NCBI GenBank assembly: GCA_033763935.1
Contig: JANRJO010000044.1
Span: forward strand, 62,001 to 126,000
DNA from: DALYJJ01 sp033763935
Lineage (GTDB): Bacteria; Acidobacteriota; Terriglobia; Bryobacterales; Bryobacteraceae
Length of the DNA stretch: 64,000 nucleotides
Reading direction: 5' to 3'
The position numbers and the translations under genes were made by a program. Below, one piece after another: positions 7,779-16,867 of this stretch. The notes below the pieces were generated by a model, which was given only the letters and a program-made list of their open reading frames with translations, made no database searches and was not told the DNA's origin. Each line of letters opens with the position of its first letter. Position 1 is the stretch's first letter.

Positions 7779-8486
7779 TTATGCAAGGTACTCCCGCTGC
7801 AATGCCAGCGCCATCCGCAGATGCTCCTGCATCGCGATGCGGCTCCCGTCGGCGTCATGCGCCCGAATCGCACGGCAGATCTCGCGATGCCCGGGCATCA
7901 CATGCGTCCGCAAACCCGGGACGCCGGCAACCATGCGCCGGACCTCGGACATCAGGTCCTCAATCGACTGCAGCAACACGGGCAACAGCGGATTGTGCGT
8001 CGCCGCCGCGATGCGAGCGTGAAACCGGGCGTCGCACCGCGCGAACTCCTCAGCGTTCTGCGCCGCTTCCATCGCCTCGCAGCACGACTCCAGCGCCCTC
8101 ACGTCTTCGGGCGACGCGGCGATCGCTGCAAGCCCCGCGTTCTCCACTTCCAGAATCGATCGCACCTGGTGCAGATGCTCGGCGGTCACCTCAGGGCCTC
8201 CGGTTTTAAGGAGGAACGCGAGCGGCCGCACCACCTCGGCCGGAGTCGGCCGGCGCACCGTAGTGCCCACGCCGTGCCGCGTCTCCAACAAACCACGCGT
8301 CACCAGGATCCGCACCGACTCGCGAAGGACTGTCCGGCTGACGCCCACTCGCTCCGCCATCTCCCGCTCCGGCGGCAGCTTCTCCCCCACGCGCAACCGA
8401 CCCTTGATGATCTGCTGTTCAATCTCGCCGACCACGCGTTCCACCAGCCCGTTCTTTTGATTCAGGTTGCGCAACCGCATCGGCAT
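7779..8486 (-). CDS. FadR-subfamily GntR transcriptional regulator
   Basis: 235 residues from the ATG at 8486, which follows the upstream stop codon by 1 nt; an upstream ATG at 8519 would overlap the previous gene and add 11 odd residues. The N-terminal winged helix is typical (GRLRVGEKLPPEREMAERVGVSRTVLRESVRILVTRGLLETRHGVGT). The C-terminal FCD domain keeps the usual metal and ligand residues: D-x3-H in DARFHARI, His in PGHREICRAI and His in MQEHLRMAL. FCD regulators usually sense small organic acids such as sugar acids and act as repressors. The gene sits inside the operon of TonB receptor 1, so it is the leading candidate regulator of the locus and of the dyad sites at 13611, 21720 and 23225; that link is inference. 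Confidence 0.92.
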   Translation of the reverse strand: MPMRLRNLNQKNGLVERVVGEIEQQIIKGRLRVGEKLPPEREMAERVGVSRTVLRESVRILVTRGLLETRHGVGTTVRRPTPAEVVRPLAFLLKTGGPEVTAEHLHQVRSILEVENAGLAAIAASPEDVRALESCCEAMEAAQNAEEFARCDARFHARIAAATHNPLLPVLLQSIEDLMSEVRRMVAGVPGLRTHVMPGHREICRAIRAHDADGSRIAMQEHLRMALALQREYLA

Positions 8487-8487
8487 A

Positions 8488-10119
8488 TCAGTCCACCCGC
8501 AGCCCGCGCCAGTAAGCATTCCCCGGAACGTTGTCCTTCAAGAGCACCGTCTGATACAGGCGCACTGCCATCTCGCGGCCGTCATACTTCTTCAGATCAA
8601 CAACGATCTCTTTCCACCGCCGAGCTTCCTTGCCGCGAACGTACTCCAGTTCCGGAACGGACAGCGGCCGGTCGTCGGTCTCCGAAGCCGCGGCCGGTCC
8701 GCCCGAGATCACCTCGCTCACCACGCGTTCATTGTTCGCGAAGATCTGCAACTGCCAGCTCCGGCCCGGATCGGCCGCCACCTCCACCCGCAGCCGCCTG
8801 CCGCTCACCGTCTTCCACAAATACATCCCACGAACTTCATCCGCCGGGTAAGTCGAAAGGACATCACCATCGAGGAATGTTCCGCCGCGCAGATTGCGAA
8901 GCCCGCCGCCCGGCGCTCCGTACCCCGCTCGCTCCATCCGCCATCCGCTCGACCAGCGCTCCGCGAACTCGTTCAGGGAGAAGCTCTCGTCGCTCATCTG
9001 CACTAGTTCCGGGCGAGGCAGCTGAATGGTGTCCCCTGAAATCCGAACTCCGTTCGCCGCCAGAAACTTCAGCCCGACCGCCGCCGTTCTCTCGCTCAAG
9101 GCGGTGATGCTCTCGTCTACCATCGGGAACTTCAGGTGCCCCATCGAGTCACCACGAATGCGGTCCTGGAAAGGCTTCCAAAGGCGCTCGGGAATCGCAG
9201 CCATACCCTTCATCGCGGCCACCACCGCTCCCGCGAAGGCGGCGTTGCAATCGGCATCCGTGTAGTCGGCGGCCTGGAACACGACGTTCACAGTCTTCAG
9301 AAAATCGCCTTCCCCGAACCACACGCCCAGTACCGCGAGCGCGCCGTTCGACACGGCATTGTTCGTCGCCGGGTAGACGGTGTGCCACCGGTCTTCGATC
9401 GCCGCCGCGATCTCCTTCGGCTTCTTCCCGCGCTCTGCAAGGCTGATCATCATCTCGATGGCTTGCCGGTGCGGCCGAGTGGGCGGAAGAACTCGAATCG
9501 CCTTCCTCACCAGGGCCTGGGGGTCGGCCTCAAAAGGCGCAAGTGCGATCATTGCCGACAGCAGAACCCCGCCGTCCGTGCCCTCCGCATACGAGTTGAT
9601 ATGCCCGTATTTGCGAGAGAGCTCCGCGGCCAGATTCGGCAGGCCGAAGGCAAGCAGTCCCGGCAGGTCTCCGCGGCACTGATTGCCCATGGTGAACCAC
9701 AGCCGGTTGAAGAACGGGTGGCCCGACAAAGGCGGCCGTACTCCGCGCCGGATATTCAGGCGTGCCTGCTCGCTCGAGCCCCAGGTGCCGACGTTGTACC
9801 GGTCCCAGTAGTCGCCGAGCTGGTCCACCGTCAGACCTACGCCCTTCTCCTCGAGCGCCTTCAACAGGACCATCTCGTAGTACCAGTCGTCGTCGATGGG
9901 CGCGGGTCCCATCGGGCGGTCGTAGTTGTCGATCCAACTGACGGCCGCCGGCTTGTGCTCGAACGCCCAGCCGATTTGAACGGCAATCAATTGCGCAGTC
10001 CACACCGCGCGTACGCGGTCGAGATACGCAGCCCTCGTGATTTTCACTTCGCCATTCGCTGCGAACAGCGGCGCGAGGCAGGCCACGGCTGTCAGCCATC
10101 GATAGGTCATCGGCGTCAC
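8488..10119 (-). CDS. Secreted ADP-ribosylglycohydrolase-family protein 2
   Basis: 543 residues, Sec signal (MTPMTYRWLTAVACLAPLFAANG). It is a full-length paralog of the protein at 4438-6087 and shares its landmarks: WTAQLIAVQIGWAFEHKPA, PIDDDWYYEMVLLKALEE, GTDGGVLLSAMIA, and the metal motif YTDADCNAAFAGAVVAAMKGM. It also carries the same C-terminal beta-rich domain (RAGYGAPGGGLRNLRGGTF, then VPGNAYWRGLRV). It starts 1 nt after the stop of TonB receptor 1 and ends 1 nt before the GntR start, so the three are one transcript. Coupling with a TonB receptor suggests it processes whatever the receptor imports. The substrate cannot be read from sequence. Confidence 0.82.
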   Translation of the reverse strand: MTPMTYRWLTAVACLAPLFAANGEVKITRAAYLDRVRAVWTAQLIAVQIGWAFEHKPAAVSWIDNYDRPMGPAPIDDDWYYEMVLLKALEEKGVGLTVDQLGDYWDRYNVGTWGSSEQARLNIRRGVRPPLSGHPFFNRLWFTMGNQCRGDLPGLLAFGLPNLAAELSRKYGHINSYAEGTDGGVLLSAMIALAPFEADPQALVRKAIRVLPPTRPHRQAIEMMISLAERGKKPKEIAAAIEDRWHTVYPATNNAVSNGALAVLGVWFGEGDFLKTVNVVFQAADYTDADCNAAFAGAVVAAMKGMAAIPERLWKPFQDRIRGDSMGHLKFPMVDESITALSERTAAVGLKFLAANGVRISGDTIQLPRPELVQMSDESFSLNEFAERWSSGWRMERAGYGAPGGGLRNLRGGTFLDGDVLSTYPADEVRGMYLWKTVSGRRLRVEVAADPGRSWQLQIFANNERVVSEVISGGPAAASETDDRPLSVPELEYVRGKEARRWKEIVVDLKKYDGREMAVRLYQTVLLKDNVPGNAYWRGLRVD

Positions 10120-10120
10120 T

Positions 10121-13100
10121 CTACCAGTAGAACTTCAGCCCGTACTGCATCGTGCGGTTCCCGTTCTTCTGGAGCACTCTCGTGAAGTCGGCACTGGCCA
10201 TGTTCCCGATCGGGTCTCCCAGCAATGGATGATTGAACAGGTTGTACGCCTCCATGCGCACCTGCACCGACATTCGCTCCGTCAGCCGGAAGTTCTTCAC
10301 GGCGGCAAGGTTTGTGGTCAGCGCGCCCGGTCCAACCAGGGAGTTCCGCTGCAGGTTGCCAAACAGGTTGTTGGCGGAGATGACCGGGGCGCGGAAGGAA
10401 GCGGGATCGAAGTACCGGCTCATTTTGGCGTCAGCCGAGCCCTCCGTATAGCGGATCGGCGCGATCAGGTCCGGCCGGTCCTGAGGCGTATTCGAGATCC
10501 CGTCGAAGTTCGCGTCCACGCCGAGGACCACGTCGAACGGGCTGCCGCTGAGATACTGCGTGAGGCCGCTCAACTGCCAGTTGCCCAGCAGCTTCGCCGC
10601 CGCAGACTGCGCGCCCTTCAGGAATGGGAGGTCATAGGTGTAGAAGACACGGAAGGTATCGATGCGCGCGCTGCGCCCCTTCTCTCCGCGCGGATTCATC
10701 GGGTTGTTTGTTCCGCTGGTGAACCCGGTCGGGTCTTCGTCTCCACCGCCGTTCGCGGGCACCCCACCGCCGTCGCCGAAACTGCTGGCATGCGTGTAGG
10801 CGAGCCGCGTGCTGAGGCCGCCCCGGCGCACATTCACCCCAAGCTGAAACGCGTCATACCAACTGCTGGCTGCGGTCTCGGCCCGCACGGAGAAACGGCT
10901 CAACGTGGGATAGAGCGTGCGCGCGATGATGTTGTTGATGTTCAACGATGGTGCTTCTCCGGCCGGCGTGTTGCGGTAGCGCGCATAGTTGAACGGAATC
11001 ATTTGGATCAGGTCGACTCCCCGCGCCCCTACCCACGACGCGCTGACGATCACGCTCTTCACCACCTCATACTCCGCGCCGGTGTTCCATTGATGCACCT
11101 GCGGAGTGCGCATGTTCGGGTCGAACCCGGCAATCGGATTCGTCGGTGAAGGAAAGGTGTAGGTGCGAATGAACTCGTTCGCGTCGCGCGGGAGCGGCGT
11201 GGGGGGCCGCGTGAAGACGGGCGCAACACTGGTCAGCCACGGATCCCGCACCCGCCCTTCGTTCACGGTGATCCGCACGTTGTAGGGGAACTGCGACGCG
11301 GAATAAACACGGACCTGCAGCGACGGGAACGAATAGTACAGTCCATAGCCCGCTCGCAGAGCCAGCTTCCCGTTGCCGAACACATCGTATGCGGCGCCGA
11401 GGCGGGGCCCCCAGTTGTTGCGGTCGGAATAGATGAAAGCGGCGGGGATTCGGTCGTCGCCCTGGAATGCGAGCCCGCGCGGCGCATTGGGAAAGCGGCT
11501 CGACTGGTGCTGATCGGAGAACGACGCCGAGCGGCCGTCTTTCTCGAGCGGCGGAGGATAGAACTCGTACCGCAGACCATAGTTCAGCGTCAGCCGGCGG
11601 CTGACCCGCCATTGGTCCTGCACGAAGAAGTAGTTGCTCCACGCGGGAATCGAGTATTGGTTGATGCCTCCGCTCCCCATGTTTTCGTACCGCCCCATGA
11701 TCAGGTCCGCCACCGAATGCGTGAACACCGCATTCGGCGCGTAGTTGGTGACAGCGGTCCGGTTCCGGTTGCTGAGCCGGCCCTGGAAGGAGAAGTTCGT
11801 GCCGTCGAAATCGTTGAAGGACTCAACCGAGGAGCGCTGGGTTTCAAAGCCGAAGCGAAGGTTGTGGGCGCCCTTCACCCAGGCCAGCGTGCTCGCGAAC
11901 CGCATGTTGCTCTGCACGAAGTTCCCCGCCGACCCGGGCTGCGATGCGGTGAACCCGTCCCGCACGCTCATGCCCGGCAGGTACTTGGTGCCGCCTTCGA
12001 CCACCTGCGGCCAGTTGGCGCCGAAGTCGGACAGATCCCGCCCTACCAGTTCCGCCGTTACGCCCCGGTTCACTTCGTGCCGCGTCAGTGAGAAGTTGCT
12101 CTCGAGCACCCGGTTCGCCGACATCGTCCACGTGTGCCGAGCCGAGGTTGTGATCTGGTCGCTCGAGTCGAGCGCCGGGTAGTAGCGCGGCACCGACGAG
12201 TTCTGCGTCTGGTTCGAACCGTACACCTGGAACACGCTGAAATTCAGCCGCTGCATCGCGGTGAGGTTGTGGTCGATCTTGGTCAGGTACTCGTTCGAGA
12301 GCGGCTCCGCCGGGAACTCCCATACCAGCGTGTCGCCCAGGTTGCCCACGGTGGGGATCATTTCCTTCACCAGCTTCTGCGCCACCGGATCGATCAGGCT
12401 CGCCGGGATTCGATTACCCGCCAGCGGCTGATTGTTCGTCGGATCGTAGAGCTGCCCGCGGAACTGCGAGAAGTCGCCGTCATACATCGAAGCCGTCGGG
12501 AAGCGCACGTTCTGGTTGGTGCTCACCCTCTGGTCGCGGTATTGCTGCCAGTTGGCGAAGAAGAACGTCCGATCCCGCCCCGAGTACAGCTTGGGAAGAA
12601 TCACTGGGCCGCCGGCGAGGACCCCGAACTGCTTCTGCTTCGCCGGCACGCGATCGAGGCCGTTCCTGTTGCGGACCCAGGTGTTGGCGTTCAACGCGGT
12701 CGCCTGTCCGAAGTAGTAGGCGCCGCCGCGGAAATCGTTGGTGCCGGACTTGGTGATGACGTTGAAGTACCCGCCCGGCTGCTTCCCGTACTCCGCGGAA
12801 TTCGACGATGTGATGACCTGCACTTCGGAGATCGCCTCGACGTTCGGCATCTGCAGGCCGAGGTTCCGAAAGCCGCCCGAGTTGTCGCTACCGTCCAGGT
12901 AAAAGCTGTTGTGCTGTTGCCGGTTGCCCGACACGCTCGCCGAGACGCCGTCGCGCGATAGCATCTGCGATCCGCCAGTGAGAGCACCGTTGTTCACCTC
13001 CACGCCCGGCGTCATCTCGCCCGCCACCAGCGGATTGCGCGATGAGGACGGCAGATCGAGAATCATTTTGGAAGCGAAGTTGGTGCGCATCACCGAGGTC

Positions 13101-13477
13101 TGCGTGTCGATCGCTTCGGCTGCGGCCGTCACCTCGATCCGCTCGGAAACCGCACCGGGCTCCAAGCGGGCGTCGATCACCGCGTTCCTCACCACCTGAA
13201 CGTTCAGCTCCCGCAACTCGAACGTCTTGAACCCGCCCTGCTTCACGCTCAAGGTGTATGGGCCGGGCGGGACGTTGTTGAGGACGAAAGTCCCGTCGTC
13301 GCCGGACGCGGCCCGCAGGACGAGCTTGGTCTCCTGGTTCTGCACTTCCACCGCGGCGCCGGCCACTACAGCGCCTGAACTGTCCCGCACGGTTCCGGAG
13401 ATGGTGCCGGTCGTCTGCTGCGCGACGACGGCGGCGGCAATCAGGACGAGAAGAGTAAGAGATCTGGCGATCGACAT
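10121..13477 (-). CDS. TonB-dependent receptor 1 (Oar-like, CarboxypepD-reg domain)
   Basis: Outer-membrane receptor of 1118 residues. I start at the ATG at 13477, which has an AAGG Shine-Dalgarno element and gives a proper signal peptide (MSIARSLTLLVLIAAAVVAQ); the frame is open 44 codons further. Order of parts: carboxypeptidase-regulatory-like Ig domain (about 20-105, TGTISGTVRDSSGAVVAGA), plug (about 120-240, DSNSAEYGKQPGGYFNVITKSGTN type segments), then a long 22-strand-type barrel. The chain ends with an aromatic residue (YGLKFYW), as expected for recognition by the Bam machinery. No SusD-like lipoprotein is nearby. First gene of an operon with ADP-ribosylglycohydrolase 2 and the GntR regulator. 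Substrate unknown; a glycan or glycoside is likely from context. Confidence 0.9.
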   Translation of the reverse strand: MSIARSLTLLVLIAAAVVAQQTTGTISGTVRDSSGAVVAGAAVEVQNQETKLVLRAASGDDGTFVLNNVPPGPYTLSVKQGGFKTFELRELNVQVVRNAVIDARLEPGAVSERIEVTAAAEAIDTQTSVMRTNFASKMILDLPSSSRNPLVAGEMTPGVEVNNGALTGGSQMLSRDGVSASVSGNRQQHNSFYLDGSDNSGGFRNLGLQMPNVEAISEVQVITSSNSAEYGKQPGGYFNVITKSGTNDFRGGAYYFGQATALNANTWVRNRNGLDRVPAKQKQFGVLAGGPVILPKLYSGRDRTFFFANWQQYRDQRVSTNQNVRFPTASMYDGDFSQFRGQLYDPTNNQPLAGNRIPASLIDPVAQKLVKEMIPTVGNLGDTLVWEFPAEPLSNEYLTKIDHNLTAMQRLNFSVFQVYGSNQTQNSSVPRYYPALDSSDQITTSARHTWTMSANRVLESNFSLTRHEVNRGVTAELVGRDLSDFGANWPQVVEGGTKYLPGMSVRDGFTASQPGSAGNFVQSNMRFASTLAWVKGAHNLRFGFETQRSSVESFNDFDGTNFSFQGRLSNRNRTAVTNYAPNAVFTHSVADLIMGRYENMGSGGINQYSIPAWSNYFFVQDQWRVSRRLTLNYGLRYEFYPPPLEKDGRSASFSDQHQSSRFPNAPRGLAFQGDDRIPAAFIYSDRNNWGPRLGAAYDVFGNGKLALRAGYGLYYSFPSLQVRVYSASQFPYNVRITVNEGRVRDPWLTSVAPVFTRPPTPLPRDANEFIRTYTFPSPTNPIAGFDPNMRTPQVHQWNTGAEYEVVKSVIVSASWVGARGVDLIQMIPFNYARYRNTPAGEAPSLNINNIIARTLYPTLSRFSVRAETAASSWYDAFQLGVNVRRGGLSTRLAYTHASSFGDGGGVPANGGGDEDPTGFTSGTNNPMNPRGEKGRSARIDTFRVFYTYDLPFLKGAQSAAAKLLGNWQLSGLTQYLSGSPFDVVLGVDANFDGISNTPQDRPDLIAPIRYTEGSADAKMSRYFDPASFRAPVISANNLFGNLQRNSLVGPGALTTNLAAVKNFRLTERMSVQVRMEAYNLFNHPLLGDPIGNMASADFTRVLQKNGNRTMQYGLKFYW

Positions 13478-13610
13478 GGATTTACCTTGATGGGCAGTGT
13501 AGGGCGGATCCACGCGCCGGAAAAGTAAGAATGTTCGGATTAACAGAGCGATAACGCCGCATCGCCCGTCGCCCTGAGCCCGCGCAACCGCGTGCGGTGC
13601 CGGAGCCAAG

Positions 13611-13626
13611 GTAAACAGGGTGTTAA
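13611..13626. promoter_or_regulatory. Dyad operator candidate, copy 1
   Basis: GTAAACAGGGTGTTAA. It contains the imperfect inverted repeat TAAACA-GGG-TGTTAA. It lies 134 bp upstream of TonB receptor 1 and 19 bp downstream of the permease-fusion stop. It matches copy 2 (21720-21735) at 15 of 16 positions and copy 3 (23225-23240, inverted) at 11 of 16. The rest of the 167-bp gap (13478-13644) holds no gene; a weak -10-like TACACT lies about 25 bp before the receptor ATG. Confidence 0.5.
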
Positions 13627-13644
13627 GTCGAGTGGTCTAACCTC

Positions 13645-15852
13645 TTACCTGTCCCGTTCCGCGCAATCCCGCCCGTGCGGCCGCCGGAGACCGCCCTTCT
13701 CCCCGAGCGCGGTGTTCCAATAGCAGCGTGACTTCCGGTTCGCGGTGACCGCCACCTCCGCCGCCCGCTTCCCCGCCAGCAGCGCCGCCGCCGTCTCCGC
13801 GGCCCACTCGCCCTGCTCGCGCGCCACCTTCGTCAACCCGAAGCCGGCGTAGGCCATCATGAAGTCGTCGCAGGTCACGACGGGTCTCTGCGTGTGCCGC
13901 TTCGCCCACGCGCGTCCCTCGGCTGCGTTCCAGCCTTGAATCGCGCCGTTCGTCGGCAGGTAGATGGCATCGGCTGCCTGCGCCTCAACGAACGCCTTCT
14001 TCCAGTCCTCGAAATTCGTCACTAGCCGATACTCGGGCTCCCAGCCGAGCGCGCGGTACTTCGCATCCAGGATCTGTGTGTTGTTTCGTTCGGAGACGGA
14101 TTCTTCGGACAGCACGACAAGTCGCCGCGCGGTAGGCTTCTGCCTCCGCACTTCGCGCAGCGTGTCCTCGATGGGAACCACCTCAACCATGCCCGTCACG
14201 AACTCACGAGGAAGGGCGTAGGGAGAAGCGTCCCAGTTCACGCCGCAGAAGACGACAGGCATCGGGCCGTTCTTGAAGTGCGGCGCCACCACGTGCTTCA
14301 CCGCGTCATCGTCGGAAACGATCAACACATCCGGCTTTGCGGCGCGGATCGCCTCCACCACCTTCGCCGCCCGTTCCGCGACACCCGCCGGGTCGCGCTT
14401 GGCATCCAGGAACAGCGTCTGCATCGAAACGCCCTTCGCGCCCAGCACCGCCTTCAACCCGGCCATCACGTCGTCGCTCGAGCCATACCCTTCGTGATAC
14501 GAGTTCACGTAGAACACGCGCTTCGGCGCCGGCTCGGCGCGGATTACCGTGGCAAGCGCCAACGTTCCCAGCAGGCCGACGATCGCCACGATCGACTCCA
14601 TCACCGTCCACACCTGAAAGGTCTGCTTGACGGTTACGTTGTAGTACTCCTTGAACATCCAGAAGCCGATATCGTTGAAGTGGGAAAACATCAGGCTGCC
14701 CGCGGTGGTGGCGAGAACCAACAGTTCCGGGGCGACGCCCGAGCCGCGCACCAGCGGCAGCACGACCCCCGCCGCCGTAATGGCCGCCACCGTCGCCGAG
14801 CCGAGCGCGAGCCGCAGCAGCGCCGAGGCGCTCCAGGCAAGGATCAGCGGCGAGACGGGCAGCTTCGTAGCGACGTCCTTGATCGCATTCCCCGTGCCTG
14901 CGTCCAGCAGCACTTGCTTGAATGCGCCGCCCGCGGCAATAATCAGCAGCACCATCGATACGCTGGCCGCCGCCGCGCCCACGCTCTTCATGAGCACGTC
15001 CATGTCGCGGCCGCGAGCCAGGCCGAGCGTGTAGAAGGCAAGCAGCACGGCGAGCAGCAGGGCGACCGTGGGATCGCTGGCGAACTTCGCGGCGCTCGCC
15101 GCCGCGCCCCCCGCGCCCGACAGGGCTACCAGCGCGCCCACCAACATCAGCAGCACGGGCGTGAGCACGGTGAGCAGGCTGACGGCGAGCCCGGGCAGCT
15201 CCGCCGCCTTGAACTCGCGCGGCACGTAGAGGTCGGGCGGCGGCGTGTTCTTCAGGTGCCGGAAGAACCGCGCCAGCACCGGCCCCGCAAGAATCGTCGC
15301 CGGTACCGCGAGCAGCAGGCCGTAAAGCAGGGTCAGGTTGGGATCGGCCTTATAGAGAATGGCTATGGAGGTGGGCGCGGGATGCGGCGGCAGGTACCCG
15401 TGCGTCACCGACAACGCCGACGACAACGGGATGCCAAGGTACATCAGCGGCAGCCCGGTGGTCGCCGAGAGCGTGTAGATCAGCGGGATGAGCACCAGGA
15501 AGCTCGCGTTGTAGATCATCGGCAGCCCGACCAGAAAGCCGGTGATGAGCACCGACACCTGGATGCGCCGCTGCCCGAAGAGGCGCGTCAAGGCGAAGCT
15601 GATGGAGTGCGCCGCGCCGCTCTCTTCGATCATCTTGCCGAGGATCGCCCCGAAGGCGAGGATGAGCGCCAGGCCGCCCATCGTGTCGCCGATGCCCTTG
15701 AGGATGGACTGGAGCACTGCGCCCGCCGGCATCCCGTTCAACACACCCACCACGAATGAGGTCAGAATCAGCGCGAGAAACGCATTGAACTTCAGGCGGA
15801 CGATCAGCAGCAGCAGTAACAGTACCGCGCCGCCGAGCACCGCGAGCGTCAT
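13645..15852 (-). CDS. GntP-family permease fused to an ABC-type substrate-binding domain
   Basis: 735 residues from the ATG at 15852, which overlaps the amidohydrolase stop (ATGA). Residues 1 to about 440 are a GntP-type sugar-acid:proton symporter: many TM segments, the motif LPMIYNASFLVLIPLIY, and SVTHGYLPPHPAPTSIAI, the family's H-x-(F/Y)-LPPHP signature. From about 447 the chain continues without a stop into a periplasmic-binding domain of the ABC_sub_bind type: KRVFYVNSYHEGYGSSD, PDVLIVSDDDAVKHVVAPHF, PMPVVFCGVNWD, VVLSEESVSERNN, and a late TANRKSRCYWN. The join follows the last TM helix (IVAIVGLLGTLALATVI), so the binding domain should face the periplasm. The final 20 residues are Arg-rich and lack similarity. 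Such a secondary transporter with a tethered binding domain is unusual; the gene ends its operon. Confidence 0.8.
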   Translation of the reverse strand: MTLAVLGGAVLLLLLLIVRLKFNAFLALILTSFVVGVLNGMPAGAVLQSILKGIGDTMGGLALILAFGAILGKMIEESGAAHSISFALTRLFGQRRIQVSVLITGFLVGLPMIYNASFLVLIPLIYTLSATTGLPLMYLGIPLSSALSVTHGYLPPHPAPTSIAILYKADPNLTLLYGLLLAVPATILAGPVLARFFRHLKNTPPPDLYVPREFKAAELPGLAVSLLTVLTPVLLMLVGALVALSGAGGAAASAAKFASDPTVALLLAVLLAFYTLGLARGRDMDVLMKSVGAAAASVSMVLLIIAAGGAFKQVLLDAGTGNAIKDVATKLPVSPLILAWSASALLRLALGSATVAAITAAGVVLPLVRGSGVAPELLVLATTAGSLMFSHFNDIGFWMFKEYYNVTVKQTFQVWTVMESIVAIVGLLGTLALATVIRAEPAPKRVFYVNSYHEGYGSSDDVMAGLKAVLGAKGVSMQTLFLDAKRDPAGVAERAAKVVEAIRAAKPDVLIVSDDDAVKHVVAPHFKNGPMPVVFCGVNWDASPYALPREFVTGMVEVVPIEDTLREVRRQKPTARRLVVLSEESVSERNNTQILDAKYRALGWEPEYRLVTNFEDWKKAFVEAQAADAIYLPTNGAIQGWNAAEGRAWAKRHTQRPVVTCDDFMMAYAGFGLTKVAREQGEWAAETAAALLAGKRAAEVAVTANRKSRCYWNTALGEKGGLRRPHGRDCAERDR

Positions 15853-16862
15853 ACCGCTACGGCAGCCTGTTGTACCTTCAGCAGATGCTCGTAGCCGCGC
15901 AGGATCATCCGGGCGAAGTTGCCTCCCAGGTAGTTCCGGGCGGCGCACTCGTCGAACAGGCCGGGGTTGCCGCGGATGCGCGGGTCCGGGTGTCGCCGCG
16001 CGTCCATGAGGGTTTCAAACATCAGCCGAAACCCCCCGAAGTTCCACGACATGCGGCCGTAGGGCGCGTCGCTGCCGCAGAACAGGTTGTGGCAGAAGGG
16101 CGGCCCGGCGAGCTGATAGGCAATCAGGGCCTCTTCGATGTGGGTATCGCGCTTGGCGCTGAAGATGAAGCGGATGTTGGGACGACGCAGCCCGAGTTCA
16201 CGTGACCGATGATAGAGCTCCTCGGCGTCCATGAACGCCGCGCCGCCGCCGCCCATGTGAACGCCCACCACCGGATGCTCCGGATGCCGCAACGCCACCT
16301 GCTCGAGTCCGGACGCGGGCGTGAACGGGCTGTCCGCGCCGTAGTGAAAGACGGGAATCGCGCCCAGTTCGACAATGCGATCGACCACCCGCAGGACATC
16401 CGGCGAGTCGATGGGGAACTGGTTCTGCGCGGGGTTCATCTTCACCAGCACGAAGCCGAACTCGCGCACGCAGGCCTCGGCAATGCGGCACGCGTTGGCC
16501 ACGCCGCACGCCTTGGGGTCGGTCCAGCCGGAAGGAATGAAGCGGTCCGGATACTGCCGCCCGCACCACGCGATGTACCGGTTCGCCTCCAGCAATGACT
16601 CCGCGTTCTCGTCTTCGCCCCCCGGATACTCGGTGCACGCCGGGTTCTGCCACGTGTTGGCCATGGACACGGCAGCCATGTCCATCTCCGCTACCAGATC
16701 CTCCGCCGGCAGCGCGCGCCCGTGATAATAGTGCGCCACGGGGCGCCGCGGATAGCGCGCAAGATCGGTGGCGTGCGTATCCGCGTCGATCGTCAGCCGG
16801 TCCTCGTTGCTCGCGAGGTGCTGCGTCAATCGCCGGATGTGTTCCAACGCCTGCGGTTGCAT
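15849..16862 (-). CDS. Amidohydrolase-2 family protein
   Basis: 337 residues without signal peptide, so cytoplasmic. It is a TIM-barrel metal hydrolase of the amidohydrolase-2 group (relatives include uronate and carboxylate-lactone hydrolases and ACMSD-type decarboxylases). Visible landmarks are the N-terminal D-x-H motif (IDADTHATDLARY), FHYGADSPF after strand 5, VGVHMGGGGAAFMDAEELY, and the late active-site Asp in FCGSDAPYGR. A Leu-rich tail ends the protein. It starts 5 nt after the GH30-like gene and overlaps the permease gene by 4 nt, so it probably acts on the small organic product carried by that permease. The exact reaction cannot be told from the sequence. Confidence 0.82.
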   Translation of the reverse strand: MQPQALEHIRRLTQHLASNEDRLTIDADTHATDLARYPRRPVAHYYHGRALPAEDLVAEMDMAAVSMANTWQNPACTEYPGGEDENAESLLEANRYIAWCGRQYPDRFIPSGWTDPKACGVANACRIAEACVREFGFVLVKMNPAQNQFPIDSPDVLRVVDRIVELGAIPVFHYGADSPFTPASGLEQVALRHPEHPVVGVHMGGGGAAFMDAEELYHRSRELGLRRPNIRFIFSAKRDTHIEEALIAYQLAGPPFCHNLFCGSDAPYGRMSWNFGGFRLMFETLMDARRHPDPRIRGNPGLFDECAARNYLGGNFARMILRGYEHLLKVQQAAVAV

Positions 16863-16867
16863 AGACT

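Noticed and set aside
13478..13609. N-terminal extension of TonB receptor 1
   Set aside because: The extension is not signal-like and the ATG at 13477 has a ribosome site and a proper signal peptide.
14278..15759. Long plus-strand open frame opposite the GntP fusion gene
   Set aside because: Composition is Arg/His-rich shadow of the GC-rich minus-strand gene; no family motifs.
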